Of a stretch of 64,000 nucleotides of DNA, positions 1-8,232 are shown piece after piece. Position 1 is the stretch's first letter, and each line of letters begins with the position of its first letter. The stretch covers positions 372,001 to 436,000 of the forward strand of contig WHUA01000001.1 in the NCBI GenBank assembly GCA_009377445.1. The letters are read 5' to 3'. The position numbers and the translations under genes are program-made. Source of the DNA: Alphaproteobacteria bacterium (GTDB taxonomy: Bacteria > Pseudomonadota > Alphaproteobacteria > UBA8366). Below the pieces are notes generated by a model. That model ran no database searches. It was given only the letters and a program-made list of their open reading frames with translations, and was not told where the DNA came from.

Positions 1-1578
1 GAGCAGACGGTCGACCGGGACACGCTGAAGGTCCGCGTCGGCTTGCCGTCGAGCGACGACGCGCTCATGCGGCTGACGGACCGGATGACGCGCCAGGTGG
101 CGGCATTGCGCACGGACATCGGCGAATCGCTCGATCGCGTCTCGCCCGGCCTCGCCGCCTCGCTGCAAGACTACAGCGCGCTTCTGGAAAAGCGCCGGAC
201 GCTTTTGCAGCGCTTCCGCACGCGCAATGCGACGGTGCGGGACTCGATCCGCGCCTTTCCCATCCTCGCCGCCGAGCTGGCGGCCGCGGCAGGCGGGCAA
301 GGAAGCGAGCTGCAGCGCGCCTTGGAAGCTTTCGAGATCGGCGTGCTGCGCTACTACATCGAAGCGTCCGAAGGCCGCGTGTCGAGCATCGGCTGGAGCG
401 TCGGCCGGCTGCAGCGCCTGGCGGCCACGGCGCCGCCGCAGACCGCCGGGAAGATCGCCGCCCTGCTGCGCCACGGCGAAATCATCGTGGCGCATCGGAC
501 GGAGGCCGATTGGACGCTGAAGGAGCTGCTTACGGTCAGCGGCGTCCGGCTGCTGGACGGCGTGCTGCAAACCTACCAGCAGAAGGAAGGGGCGCTGCGG
601 GCCGAAGGCAACGCCTTTCGCCTGGCGACGTTCGTCACGGCGCTCGTCCTGGTGGGATACATCATCGTGACCCTGGTCAGCCTGATGCGGGTCCGCCGCG
701 ACCTGCAGCAGGTGAATACCGAGCTCGAGAAGCGCATCGCCGATATCTCGCGCGCCAAGGAAGAGGCCGATCTCGCCAATCGCACGAAGTCGGAGTTCCT
801 GGCGATGATGAGCCACGAGCTGCGCACGCCGCTGAACGCGGTGATCGGGTTCTCGGACCTGATGCGGATGGAGGCGTTCGGGCCGGTCGGAAGCGCGCGC
901 TACCGCGGCTATGCCGGCGACATCCACGATTCGGCGCGCCACCTGCTGTCGCTGATCAACGACATTCTCGACCTCTCCAAGATCGAGCGCGGCTCGCTCA
1001 AGCCGGACGAGGAGGAGATGGAAGTCCCGGCCGCCGTGCAGGCGGTCGAGACGTTGGTCAAGGACCGGGCGGAGCGCGGCAAGGTCGCGCTCGCGCTCGA
1101 CTGCCCGGACGCGCTGCCGATGCTGCGCGCCGACCCACGCCAGTTCAAGCAGATGCTGGCCAACCTGCTGTCCAACGCCATCAAGTTCACCGACCCCGGC
1201 GGCAGGGTGGCGGTCAAGGTCACGTGCGACCCGGCGAGGGGCTACGTCTTCGCGGTCGAGGACACGGGCATCGGCATGGCGATGGAGGATATTCCCAAGG
1301 CGCTCGCGCCCTTCGTGCAGGTCGACCGCTCGCTCGCCCGCAAGCACGAAGGCACGGGCCTCGGCCTGCCCCTCACCAAGCGCATGATCGAGCTGCACGA
1401 CGGCAAGCTGGAGCTGCAGAGCACGCCCGGCTTGGGCACCACGGCGACGCTGGTCTTTCCGCTGTCCCGCATCGTTCGCCCGGCGAAGAAGGGCGAGCCG
1501 GCGGAGGAAACCTTGCCGGCGGGCTTACCGCCCGAGCGCCCAGCGATGGCACAGGCCAGCGAGCAGAGCCTCGTTTGA
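1..1578 (+). CDS. Sensor histidine kinase, PleC-like, with DAHL-type sensor region (5' end missing)
   Basis: The reading frame is open from base 1, so the true start lies outside the window. The visible N-terminal half is helical and matches the DAHL ligand-binding family pattern (ALLEKRRTLLQRFRTRN, then a DSIRAFP-like turn). A single membrane segment follows (nt 625-690, VTALVLVGYIIVTLV), then a coiled linker and a HisKA domain whose H-box (MSHELRTPLNAVIGF, His codon at 814-816) is very close to PleC/DivJ-type kinases. The N-box (LLSNAIKF) and G-boxes (DTGIGM, GTGLGL) of the HATPase domain are intact, so it should autophosphorylate. The extreme C-terminus is a short low-complexity tail. No receiver domain is attached and no response regulator is adjacent, so the partner is unknown. 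Kinase assignment is certain; the ligand is not. Confidence 0.9.
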   Translation, partial: EQTVDRDTLKVRVGLPSSDDALMRLTDRMTRQVAALRTDIGESLDRVSPGLAASLQDYSALLEKRRTLLQRFRTRNATVRDSIRAFPILAAELAAAAGGQGSELQRALEAFEIGVLRYYIEASEGRVSSIGWSVGRLQRLAATAPPQTAGKIAALLRHGEIIVAHRTEADWTLKELLTVSGVRLLDGVLQTYQQKEGALRAEGNAFRLATFVTALVLVGYIIVTLVSLMRVRRDLQQVNTELEKRIADISRAKEEADLANRTKSEFLAMMSHELRTPLNAVIGFSDLMRMEAFGPVGSARYRGYAGDIHDSARHLLSLINDILDLSKIERGSLKPDEEEMEVPAAVQAVETLVKDRAERGKVALALDCPDALPMLRADPRQFKQMLANLLSNAIKFTDPGGRVAVKVTCDPARGYVFAVEDTGIGMAMEDIPKALAPFVQVDRSLARKHEGTGLGLPLTKRMIELHDGKLELQSTPGLGTTATLVFPLSRIVRPAKKGEPAEETLPAGLPPERPAMAQASEQSLV

Positions 1579-1627
1579 GGTTCCGCGCTGTGTCAGGCCA
1601 GAAACGGTCCGATCTGCAGGGAAAAAA

Positions 1628-1702
1628 TGGAGCGGGCGATGAGATTCGAACTCACGACTTCAACCTTGGCAAGGTTGCGCTCTACCCCTGAGCTACGCCC
1701 GC
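1628..1702 (-). tRNA. tRNA-Gly (anticodon GCC)
   Basis: On the minus strand the acceptor stem GCGGGCG (1696-1702) pairs with CGCCCGC (1632-1638). The D-arm TAGCTCAGGGGTAGAGC, the anticodon loop with GCC, and the T-arm GTTCGAATCTC are all in place. The discriminator is T, and CCA is encoded at 1628-1630. It lies alone between the kinase and the ProX-type gene. Confidence 0.96.
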
Positions 1703-1795
1703 GCTCCAGGCCGGGATAATACCTGACGGCGCGGGCAAAGCAAGTGCCGGCCCGGCGGGTTGCGGGCGGTGCCACGCCCGCGCTATGAACCCTGC

Positions 1796-2311
1796 ATGAC
1801 GGAAGTTCAACCGCTCGGGCCGGAGGGGCTGTTCCGGCGGCTCGACGCGCTCGGCATCGCCTACCGGACCCACACCCATCCGCCGGTCTTCACGGTCGAG
1901 GAGGCCAAGGCGCTGCGCGGCGCGCTGCCGGGCGCGCATGTGAAGACCCTGTTCCTCCGCGACAAGAAGAAGCGCATCTGGCTGGTCACGGCGCTGGAAG
2001 AGCGGGAGATCGACCTGAAGGCGTTGAAGCGCCGGCTCTCCGCGCAGGGCAGCCTTTCATTCGGCAGCGCCGAGCTGCTGTTCGACGTGCTGGGCGTCAC
2101 GCCGGGAGCGGTGACGCCGTTCGGCGTGGTCAACGACCGGACGGGCCAGGCCGCCGTCGTGCTGGACAAGGGCGTGCTGGAGAACGGGCCGGTCAACGCC
2201 CATCCGCTGCGCAACGACATGACCACGACAGTGTCCCCGGAAGGGTTGCTGCGGTTTCTGGAAGCCGAGAACCACGCGCCGGAGGTGGTGGATTTCGCGG
2301 CGCCGATTTGA
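1796..2311 (+). CDS. YbaK/ProX-family aminoacyl-tRNA deacylase (prolyl-tRNA editing type)
   Basis: 171 residues from the ATG at 1796; an upstream GTG-like extension is ignored because it only adds an Arg/Pro-rich lead. The family trans-edits mischarged tRNA, typically Ala-tRNA(Pro), in the cytosol. Seen here: the N-terminal segment on the 'age/his' pattern (YRTHTHPPVFTVEEA), the catalytic-lysine region (GAHVKTLFLRDKK), the LSFGSAELL helix and the VTPFGVVND loop with the conserved aspartate/asparagine, all in the usual order. Length is normal for stand-alone ProX/PrdX proteins (about 170). Substrate specificity (ProXp-ala versus YbaK) cannot be decided from sequence alone, but the VTPGAVTPFG region favours the PrdX/ProXp-ala branch. 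Confidence 0.85.
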   Translation: MTEVQPLGPEGLFRRLDALGIAYRTHTHPPVFTVEEAKALRGALPGAHVKTLFLRDKKKRIWLVTALEEREIDLKALKRRLSAQGSLSFGSAELLFDVLGVTPGAVTPFGVVNDRTGQAAVVLDKGVLENGPVNAHPLRNDMTTTVSPEGLLRFLEAENHAPEVVDFAAPI

Positions 2312-2429
2312 GCTTGGCCCTTGCCTTGGAGATGCCAAGCGGCCATTTAATCGTGTAAACCTCGGATCTCCATCGGGTTAGGAAAAGCACGCCGAACGGG
2401 CGGCGAAAGAACATGAGGGTGAGCTGAGC

Positions 2430-3377
2430 ATGCAAGACATCTTGGGCGGCGCGGAGCAAGGAGCCGGCGCAGCGCGGCCGGAAGCCAACGGCGGGGCGCT
2501 GATCAAGGACACGACCACCACGGATTTCGCCAGGGACGTCCTCGAAGCCAGCATGAGCGTGCCGGTCATCGTCGATTTCTGGGCGCCCTGGTGCGGCCCG
2601 TGCAAGCAGCTCGGCCCGCTGCTGGAAAAAGCGGTGACGGAGCGCGCGGGCGCGATCAAGCTCGTCAAGCTCGACATCGAGGCGCATCCCGCGATCGCCC
2701 AGCAGCTTCGCATCCAGTCCATTCCGGCGGTCTTCGCCTTCGTGCGCGGCCAGCCGGTCGACGGCTTCGTGGGGGCGCTGCCGGAGAGCCAGATCAAGAC
2801 CTTCGTCGAACGGCTGATCCGCGCCGGCGGCGGCGAGGTCGGCCCGACGCCGACCGAGCAGATGCTGGAGCAGGCCGCCGAGGCCATCGCCTCGGGCGAC
2901 GTGTCGGCCGCAGGCGCGCTCTACGGCCAGATCCTGCAGCAGCAGCCGGACCACGTGAAGGCGATCGCCGGCATGGCGCGCTGCTATGCCGAGACCGGAC
3001 AGCCCGACGCGGCGGCGCAGCTTCTGGCGTCGCTGCCCGAGGCCAAGCGCAACGACCCCGACGTGGCCGCGGTCAGGGCGTCGCTGGAACTCGCGGAGAA
3101 ATCGCAGGAAGCGGCCGGACGCATGCCGGAGCTCGAGAGCCGGGTGCAGCAAAATCCCGGCGATCACGAGGCGCGCTTCGAGCTTGCGCTCGCCGCCTAT
3201 GCGCAGCACCAGAGCGAGCGCGCGATCGGCGAGCTGCTGGAGATCGTGCGCCGCAACCGGAGCTGGAAGGAAGACGCCGCGCGCAAGGAGCTGGTGAAGA
3301 TCTTCGACGCGCTCGGCCCGACCCACCCGGCTACCATCGAAGGCCGCCAGCGATTGTCGGCGGTCCTGTTCTCATGA
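2430..3377 (+). CDS. cnoX: Thioredoxin-TPR co-chaperone (CnoX/YbbN type)
   Basis: 315 residues. An N-terminal thioredoxin fold (about 25-125) carries a complete WCGPC active site after VIVDFWAP. The remaining ~190 residues are TPR-like helices (for example HVKAIAGMARCYAETGQPDAA). This is the CnoX/YbbN architecture: chaperone-redox proteins that protect clients from oxidative aggregation and hand them to GroEL or DnaK. E. coli CnoX lacks the second cysteine and is redox-inactive. Here both cysteines are present, so real thiol-disulfide activity is expected, as in the Caulobacter-type homologue. The stop overlaps the next start (ATGA at 3374-3377), so the Lon-N protein is translationally coupled to it. 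Confidence 0.88.
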   Translation: MQDILGGAEQGAGAARPEANGGALIKDTTTTDFARDVLEASMSVPVIVDFWAPWCGPCKQLGPLLEKAVTERAGAIKLVKLDIEAHPAIAQQLRIQSIPAVFAFVRGQPVDGFVGALPESQIKTFVERLIRAGGGEVGPTPTEQMLEQAAEAIASGDVSAAGALYGQILQQQPDHVKAIAGMARCYAETGQPDAAAQLLASLPEAKRNDPDVAAVRASLELAEKSQEAAGRMPELESRVQQNPGDHEARFELALAAYAQHQSERAIGELLEIVRRNRSWKEDAARKELVKIFDALGPTHPATIEGRQRLSAVLFS

Positions 3378-4027
3378 GCGCCTTCGATCCCGGTTTCGAC
3401 GCGCTGCCGCCGCAGCTTCCGATTTTTCCCCTGACCGGGGTCCTGCTGCTTCCGCGCGGCGAGCTGCCGCTGAACATCTTCGAGCCGCGCTACCTGCACA
3501 TGACCGAGGACGCGCTGGCCGCGGACCGCATGATCGGCATGATCCAGCCGACCGAGCACGAGAGCTCGCGGCCCAATCCGCCCGTCTACCGGACGGGCTG
3601 CGCCGGCCGCATCGTCTCCTTCCAGGAGACCGAGGATGGCCGCTTCCTGCTGACGCTCAAGGGCGTCTGCCGCTTCGACGTCGAGAAGGAGCTGCCGCTG
3701 AAACGCGGGTACCGTCCCGTCGTGGCGGACTGGTCGCGCCACCGCGACGACCTGACCGTGCGCGGAGAGGGAATCGATCGCGGCCGGCTGCTCGCGTCGC
3801 TCAAGAGCTATTTTTCCGTGCATGGCATTTCCGCGGACTGGAAGGCGATCGAAGCGAGCGCCGACGAGCGTCTCGTGACCTGCCTGTCGATGATCTGCCC
3901 GTTCGAGGCTTCCGAGAAACAGGCGCTGCTGGAAGCGCCGAACCTGCCGGAGCGCAGCAAGATCCTGACGACCCTGGTCGAGATGTCCGCTCACGCGAAG
4001 TCCCCGGGACGCGCAGGCCCCCAATAG
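3374..4027 (+). CDS. Lon N-terminal substrate-binding domain protein
   Basis: 217 residues; the ATG overlaps the preceding stop by 4 nt. The start LPIFPLTGVLLLPRGELPLNIFEPRY is the hallmark of the Lon-N (PUA-like) fold without any AAA or protease domain. Family members are stand-alone substrate-recognition domains whose role is mostly unknown. Pairing with a CnoX-type chaperone is common in alphaproteobacteria and suggests a protein-quality-control function, which is an inference from gene order. No signal peptide or membrane segment is seen. Confidence 0.87.
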   Translation: MSAFDPGFDALPPQLPIFPLTGVLLLPRGELPLNIFEPRYLHMTEDALAADRMIGMIQPTEHESSRPNPPVYRTGCAGRIVSFQETEDGRFLLTLKGVCRFDVEKELPLKRGYRPVVADWSRHRDDLTVRGEGIDRGRLLASLKSYFSVHGISADWKAIEASADERLVTCLSMICPFEASEKQALLEAPNLPERSKILTTLVEMSAHAKSPGRAGPQ

Positions 4028-4054
4028 CGCCCCCAAGTAGTGAGGGAAGATCAC

Positions 4055-4240
4055 ATGCCGCAATCATCGGAAGTGGACCGCAAGCTGCTGGAGCGGCTCG
4101 TCTGTCCGCTGACAAAGGGACCGCTGATCTACGACCGCGAGAAGCAGGAGCTGATCAGCGAACAGGCGAAGCTCGCCTATCCGATCCGCGACGGGATCCC
4201 GATCATGCTGGTCGACGAAGCCCGCGCCATCGACGACTGA
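4055..4240 (+). CDS. Trm112-like small protein
   Basis: 61 residues. The ATG at 4055 is chosen over the GTG at 4040 because an AGGGAAG ribosome site lies about 6 nt upstream. The sequence [21 protein letters not shown] and the [16 protein letters not shown] end match the Trm112p/YcaR family, whose eukaryotic members activate methyltransferases. Only one cysteine is visible, so a full zinc knuckle is absent, as usual in this bacterial clade. It lies 27 nt after the Lon-N gene and 25 nt before the DUF971 gene, probably in one transcript. Confidence 0.88.
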   Translation: MPQSSEVDRKLLERLVCPLTKGPLIYDREKQELISEQAKLAYPIRDGIPIMLVDEARAIDD

Positions 4241-4265
4241 CGCACAGGAGCGGCGGGGACAGCGC

Positions 4266-4643
4266 ATGCCGGCGGACGACTACACGACGGAGCACTGGCC
4301 GACCGAGATCCGGCTCCGCAAGCAGGAAAAAATCCTCGAGATCGATTTCGACGACGGCAGCCGCTTTGCGCTTCCCGCGGAGCTGCTGCGGGTCGAGAGC
4401 CCTTCCGCCGAGGTGCAGGGCCACGGTCCCGGCCAGCGGACGCTCATCGCCGGGCGGCGGCATGTCGGCATCATGGCGGTCGAGCCGGTCGGCAACTATG
4501 CGGTGCGCCTCAAGTTCGACGACCTGCACGACACCGGCATCTTCAGCTGGCGGTATCTTTATAACCTGGGGCGCGAGAAGGACCGCGTCTGGCAGGCCTA
4601 TCTCGACGCGCTGGCCGAGCGCGGCTTGAGCCGCGACCCCTGA
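4266..4643 (+). CDS. DUF971 (gamma-butyrobetaine hydroxylase-like N-terminal domain) protein
   Basis: 125 residues. The motif WPTEIRLRKQEKILEIDFDDG, the LPAELLRVESPSAEVQGHG stretch and the FSWRYLYNLG end are typical of DUF971, the domain also found at the N-terminus of gamma-butyrobetaine dioxygenases. Stand-alone copies are common in proteobacteria, often near Mrp/ApbC-like or Trm112-like genes, and have been linked to iron-sulfur protein handling, though this is not settled. It is co-directional with the Trm112-like gene and ends 5 nt before the convergent hydroxylase stop. Confidence 0.88.
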   Translation: MPADDYTTEHWPTEIRLRKQEKILEIDFDDGSRFALPAELLRVESPSAEVQGHGPGQRTLIAGRRHVGIMAVEPVGNYAVRLKFDDLHDTGIFSWRYLYNLGREKDRVWQAYLDALAERGLSRDP

Positions 4644-4648
4644 GCGTC

Positions 4649-5902
4649 CTACAGCGCTTCGCCGCGCACCAGCCGCGGCAGGTCGCCCACCGTGCCCATG
4701 GCGTGGCGCATCAGGAAGCGCTTGAGCGGCGGCAGACGGTTGACGCCGGCGAGGCCCAGGTCGCGGGCGAGCCGCAGCGGGCCTATATCGTTCGAGAACA
4801 GCCGGTTGAGGCCGTCCGTCACTGCGGTCAGCAGCATGGTGTCGAAGCGGCGCCAGCGCGCATACCGCTCCAGCACCTGCGGTCCGGCCGGGTCCAGCCC
4901 GAGGCGGTGCGAATCGACGATCAGCTCCGCCAGCGCCGCCACGTCCCGCAAGCCGAGATTGAGGCCCTGCCCCGCGATCGGGTGGATGGCATGCGCCGCG
5001 TCGCCGACGAGCGCCAGCCGGAGGTCGGTGTAGCGCTCGGCATGCAGGACGCCGAGCGGGTATGAGAAGCGCGGCCCGGTAAGCTCGATCGCGCCGAGCC
5101 AGTCCCCGAAGCGGCGCCGGAGCTCGTCCAGGAAGGCGTCGTCCCCGAGCGCGAGATAGGCGGGCGCCAGGTCGGCTCGCTCGGTCCACACCACGTTGCA
5201 GCGGTCTTCCGTCATCGGCAGCATCGCGAACGGCCCGCCGGGCAGGAACAGCTCGACGGCGACGCCGTTATGGGCGCGCTCATGGCGCACGGTGCAGACG
5301 ATCGAGGTCTGGCGGTAGCGCAGATCGGTCGCGGCGATTCCGGCCTGCTTGCGGACCCGCGAGAAGCGGCCGTCGGCGGCGACCACGAGGCCCGCGCCCA
5401 CCGTGCCGCCATCGGCCAGGCGGACTTCCGCGCGGTGGCTGTCTCGCGACAGTTCGGTCACCTCGGCCGGGGCGAGCAGCGTCAGCCCGGAAAGGCCGGC
5501 GGCGAAGGCGCCGAGCGCGGCGCGGATATGCCGGTTCTCGACGATATAGCCGAACGGCGCGGCGCCCACGTCGCGGTGGTCGTAGTGCAGGAACAGCGGC
5601 GAGACGCCGCGCATCGGATGGCCGTCGGCGACCCGGATATCGGCGATCGGCGAGGCGTGCGGCTCGAGCAGCGGCCAGATTCCGATGCCCTTGAGCGCCT
5701 GGGCCGAGGCGTGCGCGATGGCCGAGGCGCGGCCGTCATACGCGGGCGCGGCCTGCGCCGCCGCGCGCTCCCGGTCGATCACCGCCACCCGGACGCCCGC
5801 GCCGGCGAGCGCGCAGGCGAGCGTCATGCCGACCATGCCGCCGCCGACGATCGCCACGTCGGCGGCGCGCGTTTCGGGCGGCAAGGCTCCGTTCTGCGCC
5901 AT
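4649..5902 (-). CDS. UbiH/UbiF/Coq6-family FAD-dependent hydroxylase
   Basis: 417 residues. The N-terminal dinucleotide-binding motif (IVGGGMVGMTLA, about residues 18-29), the mid-chain DGRFSRVRK segment and the second FAD motif (GDAAHAIHP, then GQGLNLG) are complete. These flavoproteins hydroxylate the ring during ubiquinone synthesis. The sequence alone does not separate C5, C6 or C1 hydroxylase activity, because alphaproteobacterial members (including UbiL/UbiM) change regiospecificity. It is convergent with the DUF971 gene and has its own promoter region. Confidence 0.9.
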   Translation of the reverse strand: MAQNGALPPETRAADVAIVGGGMVGMTLACALAGAGVRVAVIDRERAAAQAAPAYDGRASAIAHASAQALKGIGIWPLLEPHASPIADIRVADGHPMRGVSPLFLHYDHRDVGAAPFGYIVENRHIRAALGAFAAGLSGLTLLAPAEVTELSRDSHRAEVRLADGGTVGAGLVVAADGRFSRVRKQAGIAATDLRYRQTSIVCTVRHERAHNGVAVELFLPGGPFAMLPMTEDRCNVVWTERADLAPAYLALGDDAFLDELRRRFGDWLGAIELTGPRFSYPLGVLHAERYTDLRLALVGDAAHAIHPIAGQGLNLGLRDVAALAELIVDSHRLGLDPAGPQVLERYARWRRFDTMLLTAVTDGLNRLFSNDIGPLRLARDLGLAGVNRLPPLKRFLMRHAMGTVGDLPRLVRGEAL

Positions 5903-6551
<649 letters not shown>

Positions 6552-6561
6552 GGGGAGAAGC

Positions 6562-7872
6562 ATGATCATGAAGAATCTCGTGAAATTCTGCGCGCCGTGC
6601 ACCGCGGCCGCTCTCGCGGCGGTCGCGGCGGCAACGCCTGCGCTGGCACAGACCGCCGCGCCGCCGCCGACGCTCAATTCCGGGGATACCGCCTGGATGC
6701 TGACGTCGACGGCGCTCGTGCTGCTGATGACGATACCGGGCCTCGCCCTCTTCTACAGCGGCATGGTCCGGAAGAAGAACGTGCTCGCGACGGCGATGCA
6801 GAGCTTCGCCATCACCTGTCTCGTCACCGTCATCTGGATGGTGATCGGATACAGCCTCGCCTTCGACGCCGGCAACGCCGTCATCGGCGGCCTCGGCAAG
6901 ATGCTGCTGGCGGGCATGGGCAAGGACTCGCTCCAGGGAACGATCCCCGAATCCGTGTTCATGGTCTTCCAGATGACCTTCGCCATCATCACGCCCGCGC
7001 TGATCACCGGCGCCTTCGCGGACCGGATGAAATTCTCGGCGATGCTGGTGTTCGTCGCGCTGTGGTCGATCCTGGTCTATTCGCCGATCTGCCATTGGGT
7101 CTGGGGCGGCGGTTTCCTCGGCAAGGGCGGCGTGCTCGATTTCGCCGGCGGCACCGTGGTCCACATCAACAGCGGCGTGGCCGGCCTGGTCGCGGCGATC
7201 GTGCTCGGCAAGCGCCTCGGTTACGGCGAGGAGAACATGGCGCCGCACAATCTCGTGCTCAGCCTGATCGGCGCGTCGATGCTGTGGGTCGGCTGGTTCG
7301 GCTTCAACGCCGGCTCGGCGGTCGCGGCCAACGGCACGGCCGGCATGGCGATGGCGGTCACCCAGATCGCAACGGCGACGGCGGCGCTCGCCTGGATGAT
7401 CTGCGAGTGGCTGACCCTCGGCAAGCCCAGCGTTCTCGGCATCATCTCGGGCGCGGTGGCCGGGCTCGTCGCCATCACCCCGGCGGCCGGCTTCGTCGCG
7501 CCGGGCGGCGCGCTCGCCATCGGCGCGGCTGCGGGCGTCATCTGCTGGTGGGCCGCGGCCAAGCTCAAGCCGATGCTTGGCTACGACGACTCGCTCGACG
7601 TCTTCGGCATCCACGGCATCGGCGGCATCGTCGGCGCCTTGCTGACCGGGGTTTTCGCCGTCGAGGCGATCGGCGGAGCGAAGGGGGTGCTGGAAGGGAA
7701 TACCGCGCAGCTCGGCCTGCAGGCCTACGGCATCGCGGTCACGGTGGTCTACTGCGCCATCGCCACCTTCATCCTGCTCAAAGTCGTGGACGCCACCGTC
7801 GGGCTCAGGGTCGACCCGGAGTCCGAGCGCGACGGCCTCGACCTCAACCTGCACGGCGAAACGGTGCACTGA
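6562..7872 (+). CDS. amtB: Ammonium transporter AmtB
   Basis: 436 residues from the ATG at 6562, preceded by AGGGGAGAAG; a second ATG is at 6568. A cleavable signal peptide ends at TPALAQT, as in other Gram-negative Amt proteins. Eleven hydrophobic helices follow. Conserved pore elements are visible: the start motif TAWMLTSTALVLLMTIPGLA, the FYSGMVRKKN loop, the helix-5 histidine region (FAGGTVVHINSGVAGL) and the helix-10 histidine (DVFGIHGIGG). Transport is of ammonium across the inner membrane, gated by GlnK from the upstream gene. The C-terminal tail DGLDLNLHGE is the GlnK-responsive tail of the family. Confidence 0.97.
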   Translation: MIMKNLVKFCAPCTAAALAAVAAATPALAQTAAPPPTLNSGDTAWMLTSTALVLLMTIPGLALFYSGMVRKKNVLATAMQSFAITCLVTVIWMVIGYSLAFDAGNAVIGGLGKMLLAGMGKDSLQGTIPESVFMVFQMTFAIITPALITGAFADRMKFSAMLVFVALWSILVYSPICHWVWGGGFLGKGGVLDFAGGTVVHINSGVAGLVAAIVLGKRLGYGEENMAPHNLVLSLIGASMLWVGWFGFNAGSAVAANGTAGMAMAVTQIATATAALAWMICEWLTLGKPSVLGIISGAVAGLVAITPAAGFVAPGGALAIGAAAGVICWWAAAKLKPMLGYDDSLDVFGIHGIGGIVGALLTGVFAVEAIGGAKGVLEGNTAQLGLQAYGIAVTVVYCAIATFILLKVVDATVGLRVDPESERDGLDLNLHGETVH

Positions 7873-7918
7873 CCGCGTACATTGCAATGCCGCCGGCAGC
7901 CGGCGGCAGCGACGGAAT

Positions 7919-7940
7919 AAGGGGGCTTCGGCCCCCTTTT
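7919..7940 (+). terminator. Rho-independent terminator after amtB
   Basis: AA-GGGGGC-TTCG-GCCCCC-TTTT: a perfect six-pair GC stem with a UUCG tetraloop followed by a T-tract, 47 nt past the amtB stop. It is positioned to end the glnK-amtB transcript. Confidence 0.88.
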
Positions 7941-8232
7941 CTCGTTTGGCGGCAGGCAAGGCTGCGATGACGGCAGGCCGCAGCGCCTCACAATGCAACG
8001 CAAATATTCCGCAAACGCACGGCGCCGCCATCCTGCCGGTGCGCTTGTGTCCAGCGCGATCGGAAGCTAAACTCCGCGCCGTAATTCTTCCGAGTTCGCG
8101 TTTTTACTTGTGACGACACAGCCGGCATTTGCAGCGTTATTGGTGAGATGATGACTCCATGCTTCGGCACACTAGCCATCCGCCCGTTCCGGCGGCTCGG
8201 CCGGCCAGTCCGCGCGCTCGAGGGATAGACCG
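7941..8232. other. Non-coding spacer before ftsK
   Basis: About 290 nt after the amtB terminator. It includes an AT-richer patch (8080-8150) that probably holds the ftsK promoter. No RNA gene, repeat or convincing small reading frame was recognised. Confidence 0.5.
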
